DNA of 64,000 nt, from NCBI GenBank assembly GCA_021464415.1, contig CM038467.1, forward strand, positions 25,907,748 through 25,971,747, given 5' to 3'. Below, piece after piece: positions 24,401 through 37,300 of the stretch (positions within the stretch are counted from its first letter, which is position 1; every line of letters starts with the position of its first letter). This DNA comes from Lonicera japonica (taxonomy: Eukaryota > Streptophyta > Magnoliopsida > Dipsacales > Caprifoliaceae). The notes beneath the pieces are model-generated. The model was not told the DNA's origin and did no database searches. It worked only from the letters and a program-made list of their open reading frames with translations. The translations under genes and the position numbers were made by a program.

Positions 24401-27400
24401 TATTTGAGCTTGTAGTATTCACCTCTACATTGATTTATCATTTTTTGAACTTGCATCTAATGTCAAATCGGTAATGATACATGTTTCATCTGCTTTTCCT
24501 ACAATGTGAAGTTCTTGTGCGGATTCAACTAGTCATTATTCTGTTCCAATGAAGACCTCCCAAAGTGGAAATTAGCAATTAATTTTTTTTTCTGATTTAA
24601 GTATATAACATCATATTCAGCCCAACAGCTCCCCTCTTTTGCATGGGAATTAGAGGAACCACAAATCCCTCAATTATGTATAGCATGATTATAAAGGTAC
24701 TTGCTGCTTTTCCACGAAGACGTAAGTTCTACCAATTCAAATTAATAGAAAGTATTTCTTTATAACTCAGTTCTATAGCACTTTATTCACACCAAAGGCT
24801 TTTGAGGTTTGATGTTAAGTTGATTAAATGACAATCCACCAGAGGGGACTCTGGTATACATGCCAGAATACACAAGGAAACAACGAAATGAAAGACCTAA
24901 ATTCCCAAAAGAATCACCACTAGGAAATAGGAACCATCCCAAAAGCCTCTTTAAGGAAAATTGTTGAGCTGCACAAACAAAACTACCTGAGCTTTATTCC
25001 TTCTTTTTCCCTAGTGGGTCAGAAGAAGAGGCCATCTTCGTATAGCATAATTACATAAAAACTTATGGCTTCCCACATTTTTCGGTTAGTTTCAAAGCCA
25101 AGAACTATGATGTGTTGCATCTACATATCCAGTGAGAGCTTTATTAGAAAAGCACTGTCTTGATATTTTCCTCTTCTAACTGAGGTATATATGTAGACTA
25201 CTTCGTGGATTGCTGGCCTAGGATTATTATGTGGTGCTCTGACTATTATTTTACGTTTTTATGGTAGTTGATTAAAAAGTTGACGTTTTTCAATTGATTG
25301 AATATCAACTAGGAAGATGTTTTAACTGTTTCCATTATTCTCATCAGGCCGTCTACCTGCTTCTGCTAATGCTCCACCAAAAGGTCTTGGTATGAAGCTA
25401 GGCAAAACACAAAAAACCAGCCAGTTTTTGGAATCCCTAAAAGCTGAAGGTGAAGTTATTCTTGAGGATGTGAGACCAACTGTTGGTCAATCCAGATCAG
25501 CTGCGGCCCCGCCAACTGATCCAATCACATTGACTGTTGAAGAGAAGTTAAATGTGGCACTCAAACGAGATGGCGGGGTCAGCAACTTTGATGTTCAGGG
25601 AACCTTGTCCCTCCAAATTTTGAACCAGGATGATGGGCTTATCCAAGTTCAGGTTCTCTCTCTCTCTCCCTGTCTGTCTGTCAGTGTGTGTGTGTGTCTT
25701 GTGTTCTGAGGGGAGTGGGGGATCTGTCACAATATAACAACGTTGGAAAAAACATCGGGGATTTGTATCTGGGAAAAGAACACATGTAACTTGCTAGAAT
25801 TAATCGGCATAACCGTCAGTTCAGCACATGCAAACTAATGTACTTATTATACTTCTTTACTCCCATGTTAAAAGTCTATGTTTGACTTTCATAAGTTTTA
25901 AGGATATACTGATTTATGCATAATCAACAGTTATGAACAAAACTTGTTAGCTATCATGAGATTTGGTACATTGATTGTGTTCCAAAAAGGAAATTGGACC
26001 CCAACTTCTTGACATCCTAAAAAGGAATGGTGGACTCTTAATCTGGGACAGAGGGTGTTTATATTCATATGATAAAGAGAAAATATATTTTGAGACTGAG
26101 AGGGAAAATAAAAAATATTGACATGATATGCTTAACCATACCTTGACAATGTGACTAGTCACAACTGTAGATGCCTTCAATCAACACGTAATGAAGCCAA
26201 CTGATCACATAATTGTTAACAGACTATTGTATATAGAGTTTATGCTGACCTATCTGTTAGTGTTTATTGTTCAAAGTCTCTTAGTTGCTAAAAACCGTGT
26301 AAGTGCATATGAAGATTTCCCGTTTCGGGCACTGGAATTCAATGTATACTGTCGGTATCTGCCCGATACTTCTTTGATGTATTCATTATTTAACAGATAA
26401 ATTCTTTAATTTCAGATACTCAATTGACGCTGAACACTTGCCAAAATGTAAATGAGTAAACTACTAACGGTCTACCACTGCCTATTGAGTACAAGTTTCT
26501 CTTTAGCGTATTAGGGAAGTATAACTATCTAGAGAAATCAAAGTAAAGATTTAATCACAATAGGACCGAAGAAGACTATATACTATGATAAGTGGGATGT
26601 GCAGGGATATAAGTGCAATTATGCCTATACAAACTAATTATACAAAATTTTGTTAAAAAGTTACAAATATAAAAATAAACAAACAGATATCCCCAAATGC
26701 GCACAATTATTAAAACATATTCTTTGATATCTGTAGCAGGAATGATATCGATTACTATTACTGGTAAATTGAATCTTTTCATGATTTTATCTTGATGCTT
26801 GTTTGGCATCAAAAAAATATTCATTATTCTAAATGGTGGATCATTAATAATCTTCAGTATTTTGATTCGTAATTCAAAATGACAGCTTCTGATTTTACAT
26901 TTTACTACATATACCTCTGAAAATATGTAACTTATTCAACTAATTGTTAGCAATTTTTATCCCACTTTACTCAGGAAAGCTGTTAGCCAATGTATATGTA
27001 TTGTATTGTATCCTATCCCTATCGGTGCTTCTTAGGTTAGTTAAAACTTTTGGAATAAGAGAAGTAAAGAACACATCTTTTTAAAGTGATTGGAACTTTC
27101 CAGAGTTCTTTGAGCAGCATTATCTGAATACTTTGTTTTATTTTAACACGTTCATATAAAATTTAGCACTTTGATATTATCTTTAACTAATACAAACTTG
27201 AATGAAGTTCAACACCTTCACCAAGAGTTCTGACATCTGTTTTATCATAGTGAGCACTTCCTATGGATAATAAACGATGAACCATGCTTTCCTTCCAAGA
27301 AGAAGTTGGTCTTGAGAAAGAAACTTCAAAATCTTGAAGTGAAGACCTAATGAACATTAGTTGGCGCATGTGCATTCACTATTTCTGGAGAATTATAATG

Positions 27401-29933
27401 TTCCCTTCGTTCACGACTGAATGTTTTCATATTTTGCAGCGGCTATAAAAGTTTTATTGAAACTTTGCAGTTGGTATATTTGATTATTTATCTGCTATTT
27501 ATGCCATGCGACACTTTCAGATTGAGACTGGAGGTAATCCAGGAATCCTCTTCAAGACACATCCGAACATCAACAAAGAGTTGTTCTCTAATGAAAATAT
27601 TCTCGGCCTCAAAGATCCTACTAAGCCATTTCCAGCTAATCAATCAGGTGATGGCGTTGGTCTCTTAAAGTGGAGAATGCAAAGCATGGACGAGTCTGTT
27701 GTTCCATTGACAAGTGAGTTTTTTTCATTCTTGATACTACTTGGTCTTTTTCCACCCCGTTGTTTTTTCTTGTTCTATGATCATGGGTTTATATTGACTT
27801 ATTCATTTTTTTTGTCTCAGTTAACTGCTGGCCCTCTGTTTCTGGAAATGAAACCTATGTCAGTATCGAGTATGAATCAACGTCAATGTTTGATTTACAA
27901 AATGTTGTGATTTCAGTACCTCTCCCAGCTCTTCGAGAGGCACCGAGTGTTAGACAGATTGATGGGGAGTGGAGGTGAAATACCAACTCCTATCTTATTG
28001 TGCTTTTGTGGTTTTTATGTTTCGGAAAGAGGTGATCAATGTCTTGGGGCTAGGGTTTACTCCCCCCCACCCCCCCAAAACATCCCCTACCCAAAAAAAT
28101 TTCAATATAAAGAAGGGGGGGGGGGGCATGGTGGGTGGCAGAGTGTGGTTGGGGAGGGAGAGTCAAAGTCACAAAGTGGGAGTTGAGATCCGGTACCATT
28201 GTGTAAAAGCTCTTTGGTTAGCTAGGGCTTGTTGCTTCTTACCAGATTTATTTTCTTCCATTGATTGCATTGAAAATGATGTTTCTTGAAAAGTTTGACT
28301 TTTCAATGCAAAACTCTTAATTTGAGACAAAGGGAGGTATAATTTAATTTGAAGTGCTTAATAAATGAACATCAAATGCATTTTCTCTATGTTCTTGAAT
28401 TGCAGGTACAATTCTAGAAATTCCATTTTAGAGTGGTCAGTACTTCTCATTGACAATTCAAATCGCAGGTGAGAGCTTATAACAAATCACTTTCTATTCA
28501 TCTTACAATTAGTGGTGCTCATCTGGTTTCTGATTTGGTGTTGAAATATTTTGCAGTGGATCCCTGGAGTTTGTTGTCCCTCCAGCAGATTCGTCTGTCT
28601 TTTTCCCAATTTCTGTTCGTTTTACTGCTGCAAGCACATTCAGTGACCTAAAGGTTTTTCTTCTCTTTTTCCATTTGTTGCTTCATATTTATAACATATT
28701 TTTAACCAATAATGATCATTTATGCTTATTTTATAACTGCAGTACAATTATGGGGATTGACATTTTATGAAACTATTTTTGTGTACAGAAGAACATTTCA
28801 TACTTGCATCTAAAGGGGAAATTGCCCCTCCTTAAGGAAAATTTCTTTGTTCTGCCCTGGGGGCTTCCTATACTTTTGTTGACCCATAAATCAAAAGAAC
28901 AAGGTCCCAACAAATTTCAAACAATGCGAGTTGTACTCATAACGAGCCTTGTTCTTTTTCGTTGGTGGCCGGTAAACGTACCCCTAAATTACATGTTAAT
29001 GTTCTTCCAAAAATATTTGCAGTAGCCAAACCTCTTGTTAACTTCTAGCTCCTAAACGCCTCATCGCCTTTAGTCGTAATGAACTCCCCTTGTATTGAAA
29101 GGGACACTTTATTGAGATTGTCTCATACCCTCATAATTGGAAATCCATGGAGAATCAGTTAGAATACTTTCCATTTTTAGTGGTGTTCCAACTACAGACT
29201 TTTCCATGTTCCTTTAAAGCGTGTGCTGGTGCACGCATCTTTGCGGTATATTATGTTTAAACAAAGGTTGTGTTTGATCCTTGTAAATGCTGCAGGAGGC
29301 TTTGCTTTGCAGGAAAAATGTGTAGACTGCGTTTGCTTATCGTTGTTAATGAAAAGAGTCAAAAAATTGTGATTTACTTTTACACACTTCTTCACATTTG
29401 ATGCAAACTAATTGCATGCTAGAAAGTTGTGCAGTTTATTTTCACAAGTCTTGATATACCAACCAAACATGCACAAAATTTCATTTCCGTGAATAACTAT
29501 TTACATTGAAAACAATCTTCACTGCATTGAGTATTCAATGAACCAAGCCCCTAAAGAAGCAGGGATAGTGTGTATCGAGCGTTGTGGTACATACAATTTT
29601 GCTCGAAAGAATTCTCTGCAACACTGATTTAGGGAAAGATGGGCAGTTGTTTTTCATATCCAATCATTGAAAGTCCAACATCTTCCCCTACATGATTGTA
29701 ATCTTCTATTTTCCTTTTATTTTTCTCTCTATATATATTGTCTGTATTTTTTCAATGCTATGATTTTCCTTTTCCCTAAAAAATTAGAAAAAGAAGTGAA
29801 CCAAGCCCCTAAGAATTTTCATTGAATTTTCACTGTTTTGTAGGTTGCAAATATTTTGCCACTAAAAGGTGGAGCCCCTCCCAAGTTTTCTCAGAGAACT
29901 CAGTTATCCACAGAGAATTACCAGGTGGTATGA
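21460..29933 (+). CDS. Coatomer subunit delta (delta-COP), 530 aa, 11 coding exons
   Basis: Coding exons: 21460-21462, 21709-21748, 22629-22852, 23343-23585, 23681-23861, 25348-25652, 27521-27713, 27821-27974, 28406-28468, 28557-28653, 29844-29933. The sum is 1593 nt; the Arabidopsis protein is about 527 aa. Delta-COP is part of the COPI coat that carries retrograde Golgi-to-ER traffic. The longin-like N-terminal domain (1-140) includes [18 protein letters not shown] and [18 protein letters not shown] Gly/Ser-rich linker lies around 190-230. The mu-homology domain fills the C-terminus, with [20 protein letters not shown]. The first coding exon is the ATG alone. Intron 2 begins GC (21749), giving a GC-AG intron that keeps the conserved K-x-x-V-S-R-Q frame; all other introns are GT-AG. 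A 5' UTR intron (21102-21393) is likely. I found no disruption. Confidence 0.95.
28060..28180 (+). repeat. C-rich and G-rich low-complexity tracts in delta-COP intron 8
   Basis: Two short C runs (about 28062-28076) are followed 40 bases later by a run of G (about 28115-28127). The two could pair as a hairpin. The tracts lie within the intron 27975-28405. At about 28310-28335 a 'cttaatttgagac...gggag' string resembles one end of a Stowaway-type MITE. Confidence 0.5.
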
Positions 29934-30249
29934 TTTCTCAGTTTACATATTGTGGCCATTTTTTAGTCTCTTTTTTACAATATCAGAATTCATTTTTCCC
30001 ATTCTTTTTCATCTTTGGTATAATTGGAACTGCTTAGATTGCTTTTCCCTTTCCTTTATTTTTATTTTATTTCTTAGTTCAAATTTTGAAACAAGTGAGG
30101 CCGGTTGTGGTGGTTCTTTCATTAAAGATGAACCCTAACATTCTTTTTATATAAATAAATCATTTATTAATGATACCGAGGTTTGGAGTGATGTTCCACC
30201 CTCGTTTATTTTAGATGTTCTGAATTTGGATTTGAATAATTAATGAATT

Positions 30250-33200
30250 ACCTTTCTTCAAAAATAAATAAATTCATTTATTACATGTGGATACTTTTGT
30301 TTCATGTCTTAGTGCTTTTTTACTTTTATTTCCTCCTTTTAGGGTTTTAGTGGGCGTGGTCACGATTTCAACTTAGTGAAATTTTAGCGAGCGGAGGTTT
30401 GATTGGCTAAAGCGTTTGATAAAATATTTGGAAATTGAAATTGAAAAAATTGTTTGATTACTTCTTAAAACTGTATTTGAAAAAATGTTGTTTATTTAAA
30501 TATAACACATCTGAAAACTTATTTTTTTTAATATGACAATTTTACCCTTATTAGTGTATTTAGATCACATGATTAGGGCTTTAATGAGAGTAAAATAGGT
30601 ATTTTGTAATGTCGAGTTTTAAGTTTTCAGATTTAAGTGGCAAAATTGCCACTTAAAATTTTGGATGCAAAATTTTAAATTTAAGTAGTAAATTACTTAA
30701 TTTTTTTGGCCAAACAAACAACTTTTACATTAAGTTTACAGATTTAAGTGGACAAAACAAACAATCTCTAAGTGAGAAAAAGTAGTAACAATTACTAGTA
30801 ACAATAACATGACATGTATGTATATACATATAATTTTATTTTAATATTTTTTTTATGGAAAAAATAGATAAATAAGGGTGGCACCTTGTATATATGACAA
30901 TGAACATTGGGCCTTTAATTTTTAATTTAATCTCATCTAGTCCGGTGCTTTAGCTATGCTATCTTAATGTGCACCTTTTAAATAACTTGGAAGATTCCAT
31001 ATCTACAATTGTAATTTTGAAACTGATATGATAGCGCGACACATCATAAAATAAATTTGACACAAATTGAAAAAAGAAGCTACTTCACTCCTATTTTTTG
31101 AGTCTCTCGTACTCTTGCTAAGTTAAGTTGTATTAGTACCCACTATAATCAAACATTCCGTGCAAAATAATTTCAATTTGCTCAAATGTGTTCTTATGAT
31201 ACGGCTGCTATTGCCAAATTCAGTGTCAGTGATTTGCGTTATACAAGTTTTTTTGTAAGCATAAAATTTGTTTAACGTCACCCAATTATATAACCCTTAA
31301 TTGAAAATCATAATTCAGATGCAATAAAAACTCAAATACATTATTAGCATCATCAATCCAACCATTCCATTTTCTCAACGAACTTTAATTAATTTGCCAA
31401 ATTAATAAGCTTATTATATCAAAATGGTTTAAATAACACTTTCATTGAGGAAAAATAAAAAAAAAAATTGGGAATACAAGGGTCCACATCACCCATGTGA
31501 AACCACGGTCTTGTTCCCCTATTGGTGCCCTAGTCAAATATTTTACCCAATTTCGACTTCTCAACTAACTTCTTTATTCTTTTCTTTTTTTTTTTGGTCC
31601 ATAACTAACTTCTTTATTCGGATAACTAAACTACAAAATTATTCAAGATAGATCAATCAAAAGTTTAATAGTCATACTCGCACTGACTTATCGGTAATCA
31701 AATTGAGGTCAAATTAATTAGAACTATCAAAATTACACGTTACACGATAATAATATATAAATCGGCGAAAAGTTATAAATTAATAGGTGGACCTCAACAA
31801 ATTCGGGTGGTTATCAAATTCAAAATGATAAAGAATCGGTTACGAGTTTACCCTTAATGAATTTGAGTCAATAGTTAAATTGTTTAAGTTTTTTAAATTT
31901 TTTAATAAAATCAATATTTTATTAAATTAAGAACTGATTTGTATTTATTTTAGGATCGATAGATTTTTATCCCTACTTTCTTAGTAATTTTAACTCTCCA
32001 CTTATTTAATTCTAGTCGATTTTTTTAAAAGGTATTTTCAGGTCGTATTGTGTTTCTCGATAACAAACTGGGTAATATACGAATTCTAAAAATATCACAC
32101 TATAACTTATCGAGTTGTGTTCAAACGGAAGTAAAAATAATCTATATTCGTTAAAACTCGACATGAACTCATTGATTGACATGTCGTTAATGGTAATTTT
32201 TTTATGAAAAGAGTATTCGAATCCCTTTTGCTGTTCAATTATCGATTAGATTATTAATTATATATATATATACATATATTGTAAGTTCACACATGTACAA
32301 TGAGTTCAATATTATTACGCATCTAACATCCCATGTTTTAATACCCACATTTATTCGTTCAAATGTCTCAATAGCCCTTTGCGAAGTGGGCTAACATGTA
32401 ATTTTTGTTAATAGTGAAGTTCATTTCATTCCAAGAAAATATTAACTTTGTCTAATAATTTTATTTTTTTGGTTCAATTTATACGCACTTTTTAAAGACA
32501 CATTTTCCCATATCAAAACTCTAATTAACAAAAAAAAGAAGAGGTTTTTTTACCAATTGGAGCAACCCATAATTCTATTAAAAATATATCTTAAATAAAC
32601 AAAACCATTAGCAATGTAAACTAACTTTTCAAAATTAAAAAACAACCATGTTGACAGAATATTGACGCCAACACACTATTTAAAAAAGTAAATATTGAGC
32701 TTCTATGAGATGTTTCAAAAGAAGTCGGTGACATTTTACAAAATACTTCTATATTGAAGAATTAATTTTAATCAAAATAAAGGGGGATGACTGAAAAATC
32801 TACTCAAATACTTTTAGGTGATTTTCTATAATAAGTTGGGACTTCAATATTTACAAAATGACCACTACAAGAATTTGAATAACTAAAAATATGCAACATA
32901 TTAAGTAAGACTGGCTTATGACTTATCCAGAGTTATTTTGTTTTTTCGGACAAAGACTATTCCAATGTTGGACAACATAATCCTTCATTCAATCAGTACA
33001 AAATTGATATATATATATTTACTTTGTCACACAAGGCGATCGCATGGCACAAACCTATAAGATTGGTCTTATAATTTATTTGTCAATGAGTTTTTGTGAA
33101 TGAACGATTTATTTAACGACAAATTCTATTCTACGAATAATATTAATGGTTACATTTTAATGTGATACGAAAACATCTCGTAGCACAAACAATCACCGTA

Positions 33201-34780
33201 TTTTTAAATACTTTGAAGGGCATATGACTATATTGGAATTGGACCCACTATGCACACAAAGCATGAAAAATAGAAAAAGAAAAGGACTTGATATGCATCA
33301 TGTCCATGTTTGGTCACTTTCACCAGCAGGCAAATTTATTGAAATATTTTTGTCCTAAATTCCAAAATCAACCTAACCCACCTGTTAAGTATGACGTTTG
33401 CACAATCACTTTCAATTCAATTTCACGTTTTTTTTCTTTCTTTTTAAATCATCACTACGATTTTCACCAATTATTTGAACAAACGAGGGTGCAAACGTAG
33501 AATAACAAGTGTGCAACAATAATTTTTAAATATAAAAGTTGACAAAATTTTGATTAAAAACATTTCAATACAAGCATAAATGCAATAGTAACAAAGTAGT
33601 GTTCCTCTAAATGATAAGAGTAAAGAATCCTTACAAAAAAAAAAAATTTGAAAGACAAATTCATTTCTTCCGCCTCTTTTTTTTTTCCCGTATGTATGTG
33701 CTTCTAAATCATCTCCTTGCTTATAGGGCAATTGAACTTTTACCCCTAAAGTTTATTTATATTCTTACTTTGGTCTTTAATATTTTATTTGTTACAATTA
33801 AATTCTTAAAGTTTGAACTAAATTGCACTTTTATCTAAGAATATACACTTTGCCAAGTTTTTGGATGAAAAATCTATGTCCGAAAAATTGGTAGGGTATC
33901 TTTTCTTTCTTTTTTTTTTTTTTATTAAAGTGTAACTCAACTCAAATTTCGAGAATTAAAATATAATAAATGAAACATCAAGGACCAAATTTTGAATATA
34001 AGTAAACTTCAGGGTGTAAAAAAGGTTAATTACCCTTGCTACTTACATTTCAAATTAATTAGAGGAAATTTTTTATTCTTTTAAGTCAATCACAAGAAGT
34101 CTTGACAAAGAAATTGAAAAGTGTTTTAAAAGAGAATTAACCCCCCCACCCACCCACCCATTCTAAGTAATGGCCTTTACCCATAACAATCAACATATGT
34201 AGCTTTAGTCAAATAATGACTACCTTTACAAGAAATGTTTTCTCCACCATATTCATTTTTGAAGTCATATCTAACTTCCATGCATACCCCATTTTTTTTG
34301 CCCCATATTTAATGCCTTCATTGACCTCTACACAATTCACATAAAGACATAAAAGTCGTCACTTAAGTCGACGTACATTAACAATCAAAAAAATTAACAA
34401 ACTAATAAAAAAAATAAATTGAATTTTTACAAGTTATACCTGTCAACTACTTTAATCATACATATGTATTTACGTTATCGCATAATACACGTTAGCAATA
34501 ATGAGAAAATAATAAGTTCATTTAATACTTTGACATAAATATTGTACTACTCTAAAATGTATATTTTTCATCTTTTGTGTTGAAGATGTACAAATCTCAC
34601 AATACATTCTTCTCGTGTCTTCGACATATATAAAACACCACATGATAGTTACAAAAACTCCCAATAAATTATTGAAGCCTACATAGACACTCACTCACAC
34701 ACATGCCCTTGTTCCTTGTCATTTTTGAATTATTAAGTTCACATTATTACTTTAAAATTTTTAAAAATTCACACTATTGA
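30250..34780. other. Intergenic region, 4.5 kb
   Basis: Strongly AT-rich and without a supportable gene. Around 30400-30770 the words 'gatttaagtgg' and 'aaacaaacaa' recur in diverged form, suggesting a small hAT-type MITE. Around 33895-33930 there is a T-rich tract; 34140-34160 is C-rich. Short open frames here are in low-complexity sequence. Confidence 0.5.
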
Positions 34781-34783
34781 TGC

Positions 34784-34792
34784 CTATATATA
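34784..34792 (+). promoter_or_regulatory. TATA box of the 195-aa protein gene
   Basis: CTATATATAG occurs about 30 bases before a likely transcription start at 34815 and about 115 bases before the ATG at 34903. The leader is C- and A-rich, as in many plant 5' UTRs. The ATG is the first in the predicted transcript. Confidence 0.6.
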
Positions 34793-34902
34793 GACACACA
34801 TATCCCCACCCTTTACCCTCATCTTCACATACTAGGGCGCCACCCCCTACCATTTCCTTTCTTTTACTCCAAAGTAAACCAAACAAAACAGAGGAAAAGA
34901 AA

Positions 34903-35490
34903 ATGAATAAATACTCAAAGATCAAATTGGTGAACAGCACCCACACCAAGAAATCAAGATCCATAGATTTCTCAGATCTCACCACTTTCCCCCAAATAAT
35001 CACAAAACCCATTGAATCAAAACCCAAAACCCAAGAACCCACAATCAACAAAACCCACAACTCGCCTCCAAATCTTGAAGAACAAGATCAAGAAAATCCA
35101 GAACAAAATCAAGAAACCAAGAATGGTACTGAAGGTTCCTTCAACTTGAAGCTGAGCAGAAACAGCTCAGTATCTTCAAACACGTCTTCATCTCAGAGAT
35201 TCAGATTTGAAAAACAGAGCAATCCATCATCATCAACATCAACAACAGCAACATCACTTGAAGATGCAGTGAAGAGAGCATTTTCAGTGAGGAGATCTTC
35301 CTCTGTTTCAGAAAGATATTGTAGGATCCATGACCAGTGTGTGAGTTTATCATCTCCCTTGGATGAAGATGATGATGAAGAAGAACAAGGAAATAATGTT
35401 GGAGTTAAAACAACAAGATCTATGGGGAAGAAGAAGAAGAAGAAACAAAGCAGGATCTTAAAAGCTTGTAAGCGCTTTTTTGGACTTTAA
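34903..35490 (+). CDS. Plant-specific Ser-rich basic protein, 195 aa, single exon
   Basis: The open frame extends upstream to 34777, but the ATG at 34903 fits the TATA position and an A-rich AAAATGA context. The protein is hydrophilic and likely disordered: Asn/Gln/Pro-rich to residue 75, Ser-rich at 85-118, then SLEDAVKRAFSVRRSSSVSE at about 118-137 and RYCRIHDQC at 138-146. An acidic run (DEDDDEEEQ) is followed by a Lys run and the C-terminus SRILKACKRFFGL. The RRSSS stretch suits phosphorylation by basophilic kinases, and the amphipathic Cys-containing tail could contact membranes; both are inferences. I believe similar uncharacterised proteins with the same 'VKRAFS' core and 'ILKACKR' tail occur in other eudicots, but I cannot name a function. 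Confidence 0.75.
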   Translation: MNKYSKIKLVNSTHTKKSRSIDFSDLTTFPQIITKPIESKPKTQEPTINKTHNSPPNLEEQDQENPEQNQETKNGTEGSFNLKLSRNSSVSSNTSSSQRFRFEKQSNPSSSTSTTATSLEDAVKRAFSVRRSSSVSERYCRIHDQCVSLSSPLDEDDDEEEQGNNVGVKTTRSMGKKKKKKQSRILKACKRFFGL

Positions 35491-36159
35491 ATTATTTTAA
35501 TTTTATAAAGTCATTTTTGTTCTACCAAGATCTTAATACATACCCTATAAGGTTTTGTGTTTTTCTTTTTCCTAATTTAATATTTAATGTAAGAAGCACT
35601 TTTTATTTTCTGTCTCCAATTATTGGGTTTTGATTGAGGTCTTTATGTACTCAGCCTTTTGGTTGAACTTTTTGAATTGTTGTAATCTATGTTTCAGAGA
35701 ACAATCATTTGTTCTCCTCAAATCTTGAAAACAAAATTATGTTATTACAACTTCATTTATGGGATAATGATACCGAGTGTATTAATAGATTTTTTATTTC
35801 AAGAATGTACAGTTTATTAATACAATTAATATGAATATCTAGTACATAAAGTTAGTAAGTATAACATTACTCATTTTAAGTTAATGCAAAAGGTGAAAGA
35901 ACTCCAAAAAAAAATAAGTTTTGAGATGCGATTTTCTTTTTGTTATATTCTACAATTACGACTTCAATCTTGCATCGAGACCGTGCATGATTATTGATGA
36001 ATGTTGTAGGAAAGATTGATTTTCAAGAAAAATGGAAAATAGTGTTTTTGGTTAGTGTTAAATGAGAAAGACATCTTTATTTTTAAATCATTTTTCTCAT
36101 TTTGATGCAAAAAACTATCTAAGGTATAGTTGTTGATTTTTCACTTAATGTCACTCGCA

Positions 36160-36341
36160 AGTCTCAATCAACCAACCATTAAATATTTTATTTGAAGAAG
36201 AAACTCTTAAAAGAACTTTATGTTACTTTCACCGAAACTAAACGCAACTTAGTCTCAATCAACTAACCATTAAATATTTTATTTGAAGGGGAAACTCTTA
36301 AAAGAACTTTATGTTACTTTCACCGAAACTAAACACAAGTT
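36160..36341. repeat. 91-bp tandem duplication
   Basis: Two adjacent copies start with AGTCTCAATCAAC at 36160 and with AGTCTCAATCAACTAACCAT at 36251. They differ by only a few substitutions over 91 bases. The high identity suggests a recent local duplication. No coding frame is preserved. Confidence 0.85.
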
Positions 36342-36999
36342 GGCACTTTATAAAAAGTAGGTATAATTAGTTCGTGGAGAGACATATGAATAAACTATTT
36401 AACGTTAGGAGTTTTATTCAAAGTACAGTTGAAAGTATCTGAGTACGAGTGCAGTATGTGTGACCTTGTTTTAGGATAAATTCGGCATCTCTTTATCTTG
36501 AAATCTTGAATTGATGAACACAAGCTCGTATAATTTATACTAGAACTTATAGTATGTTCGAATGTTCGATTAGTTAGATGTCAAGTTATAATTTATAACA
36601 AAATCCATAGCATGTTCGATTCGCAATATTATTATAGACAATAATTCTTAATAATAGGTTGTTCTTAAAAAATTTCATCCGCTAATTAGTCCAGACGTCA
36701 AATAATTAAGGAAAAATATTATAGCCTCAAGAATAAATTTTCAATCACCCCCCCTCCCCAAACCTCACTACTGCCCCCATGACCACATGGAACATACCTC
36801 AAAGGAAAAAAATATATAATAGAAACTAGATCCTATGAAATATTTTCAATTCCATATTTTAGTTAGAAGATTTTGACGAAGTTGCAATTTTAACAACTTT
36901 GGATTACAGAAAGCTAAAAACGAATGGTAGCATTTGCGAGACTTGGACTCCTCTTCATTATTTATTTGATCCAATTTCATTTAATGAAATCTAATTCAA

Positions 37000-37300
37000 A
37001 GGTTAAATCTATATATTTTCTAATGAAATTTGATAGAGATGATCTCTATAATAATTAGATTATCGCTACAAAATTATCAAAAAATTCAAACCAAAAATGG
37101 GCGTGATAAAAATTTGAGACACTTGTTCATTTTCAACCATTGAAATTTTAGACGATGATCTCACATACTTCTAGATTGAATATTCACATGAAATTTTGTG
37201 GAGATAATCTACTTATTATATAAACCATCTCCTCCAAGTTTCATAAAAAAAATTCACCCGTTTCGCCTTCGAGTCAAGTCCGCATTTGTGAAAGAGGATT
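37000..37300. repeat. Diverged foldback-type repeat
   Basis: Carries the phrases 'gagatgatct', 'gaaattttgtgga' and 'ttcacccgttt', which also occur in the foldback element at 48249-48628 and, more weakly, in the array blocks at 14890-15070 and 18480-18660. Its termini could not be fixed. Probably a decayed MITE of the same family. Confidence 0.4.

Noticed and set aside
25850..26060. Possible Stowaway MITE in delta-COP intron 6
   Set aside because: A right-end-like string (ggactcttaatctgggacag) is present near 26030-26052, but no matching left end was found.
27947..28289. Overlapping Gly/Pro-rich open frames
   Set aside because: They run from the end of delta-COP exon 8 into its intron through C and G homopolymers.
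33471..33838. Short open frames on both strands in the 30-35 kb intergenic region
   Set aside because: Phe/Lys-rich translations from A/T tracts with no splice or domain support.
34761..35060. Antisense open frame of 99 codons over the 195-aa gene
   Set aside because: It overlaps the TATA box and coding exon of the sense gene and has no recognisable motif.
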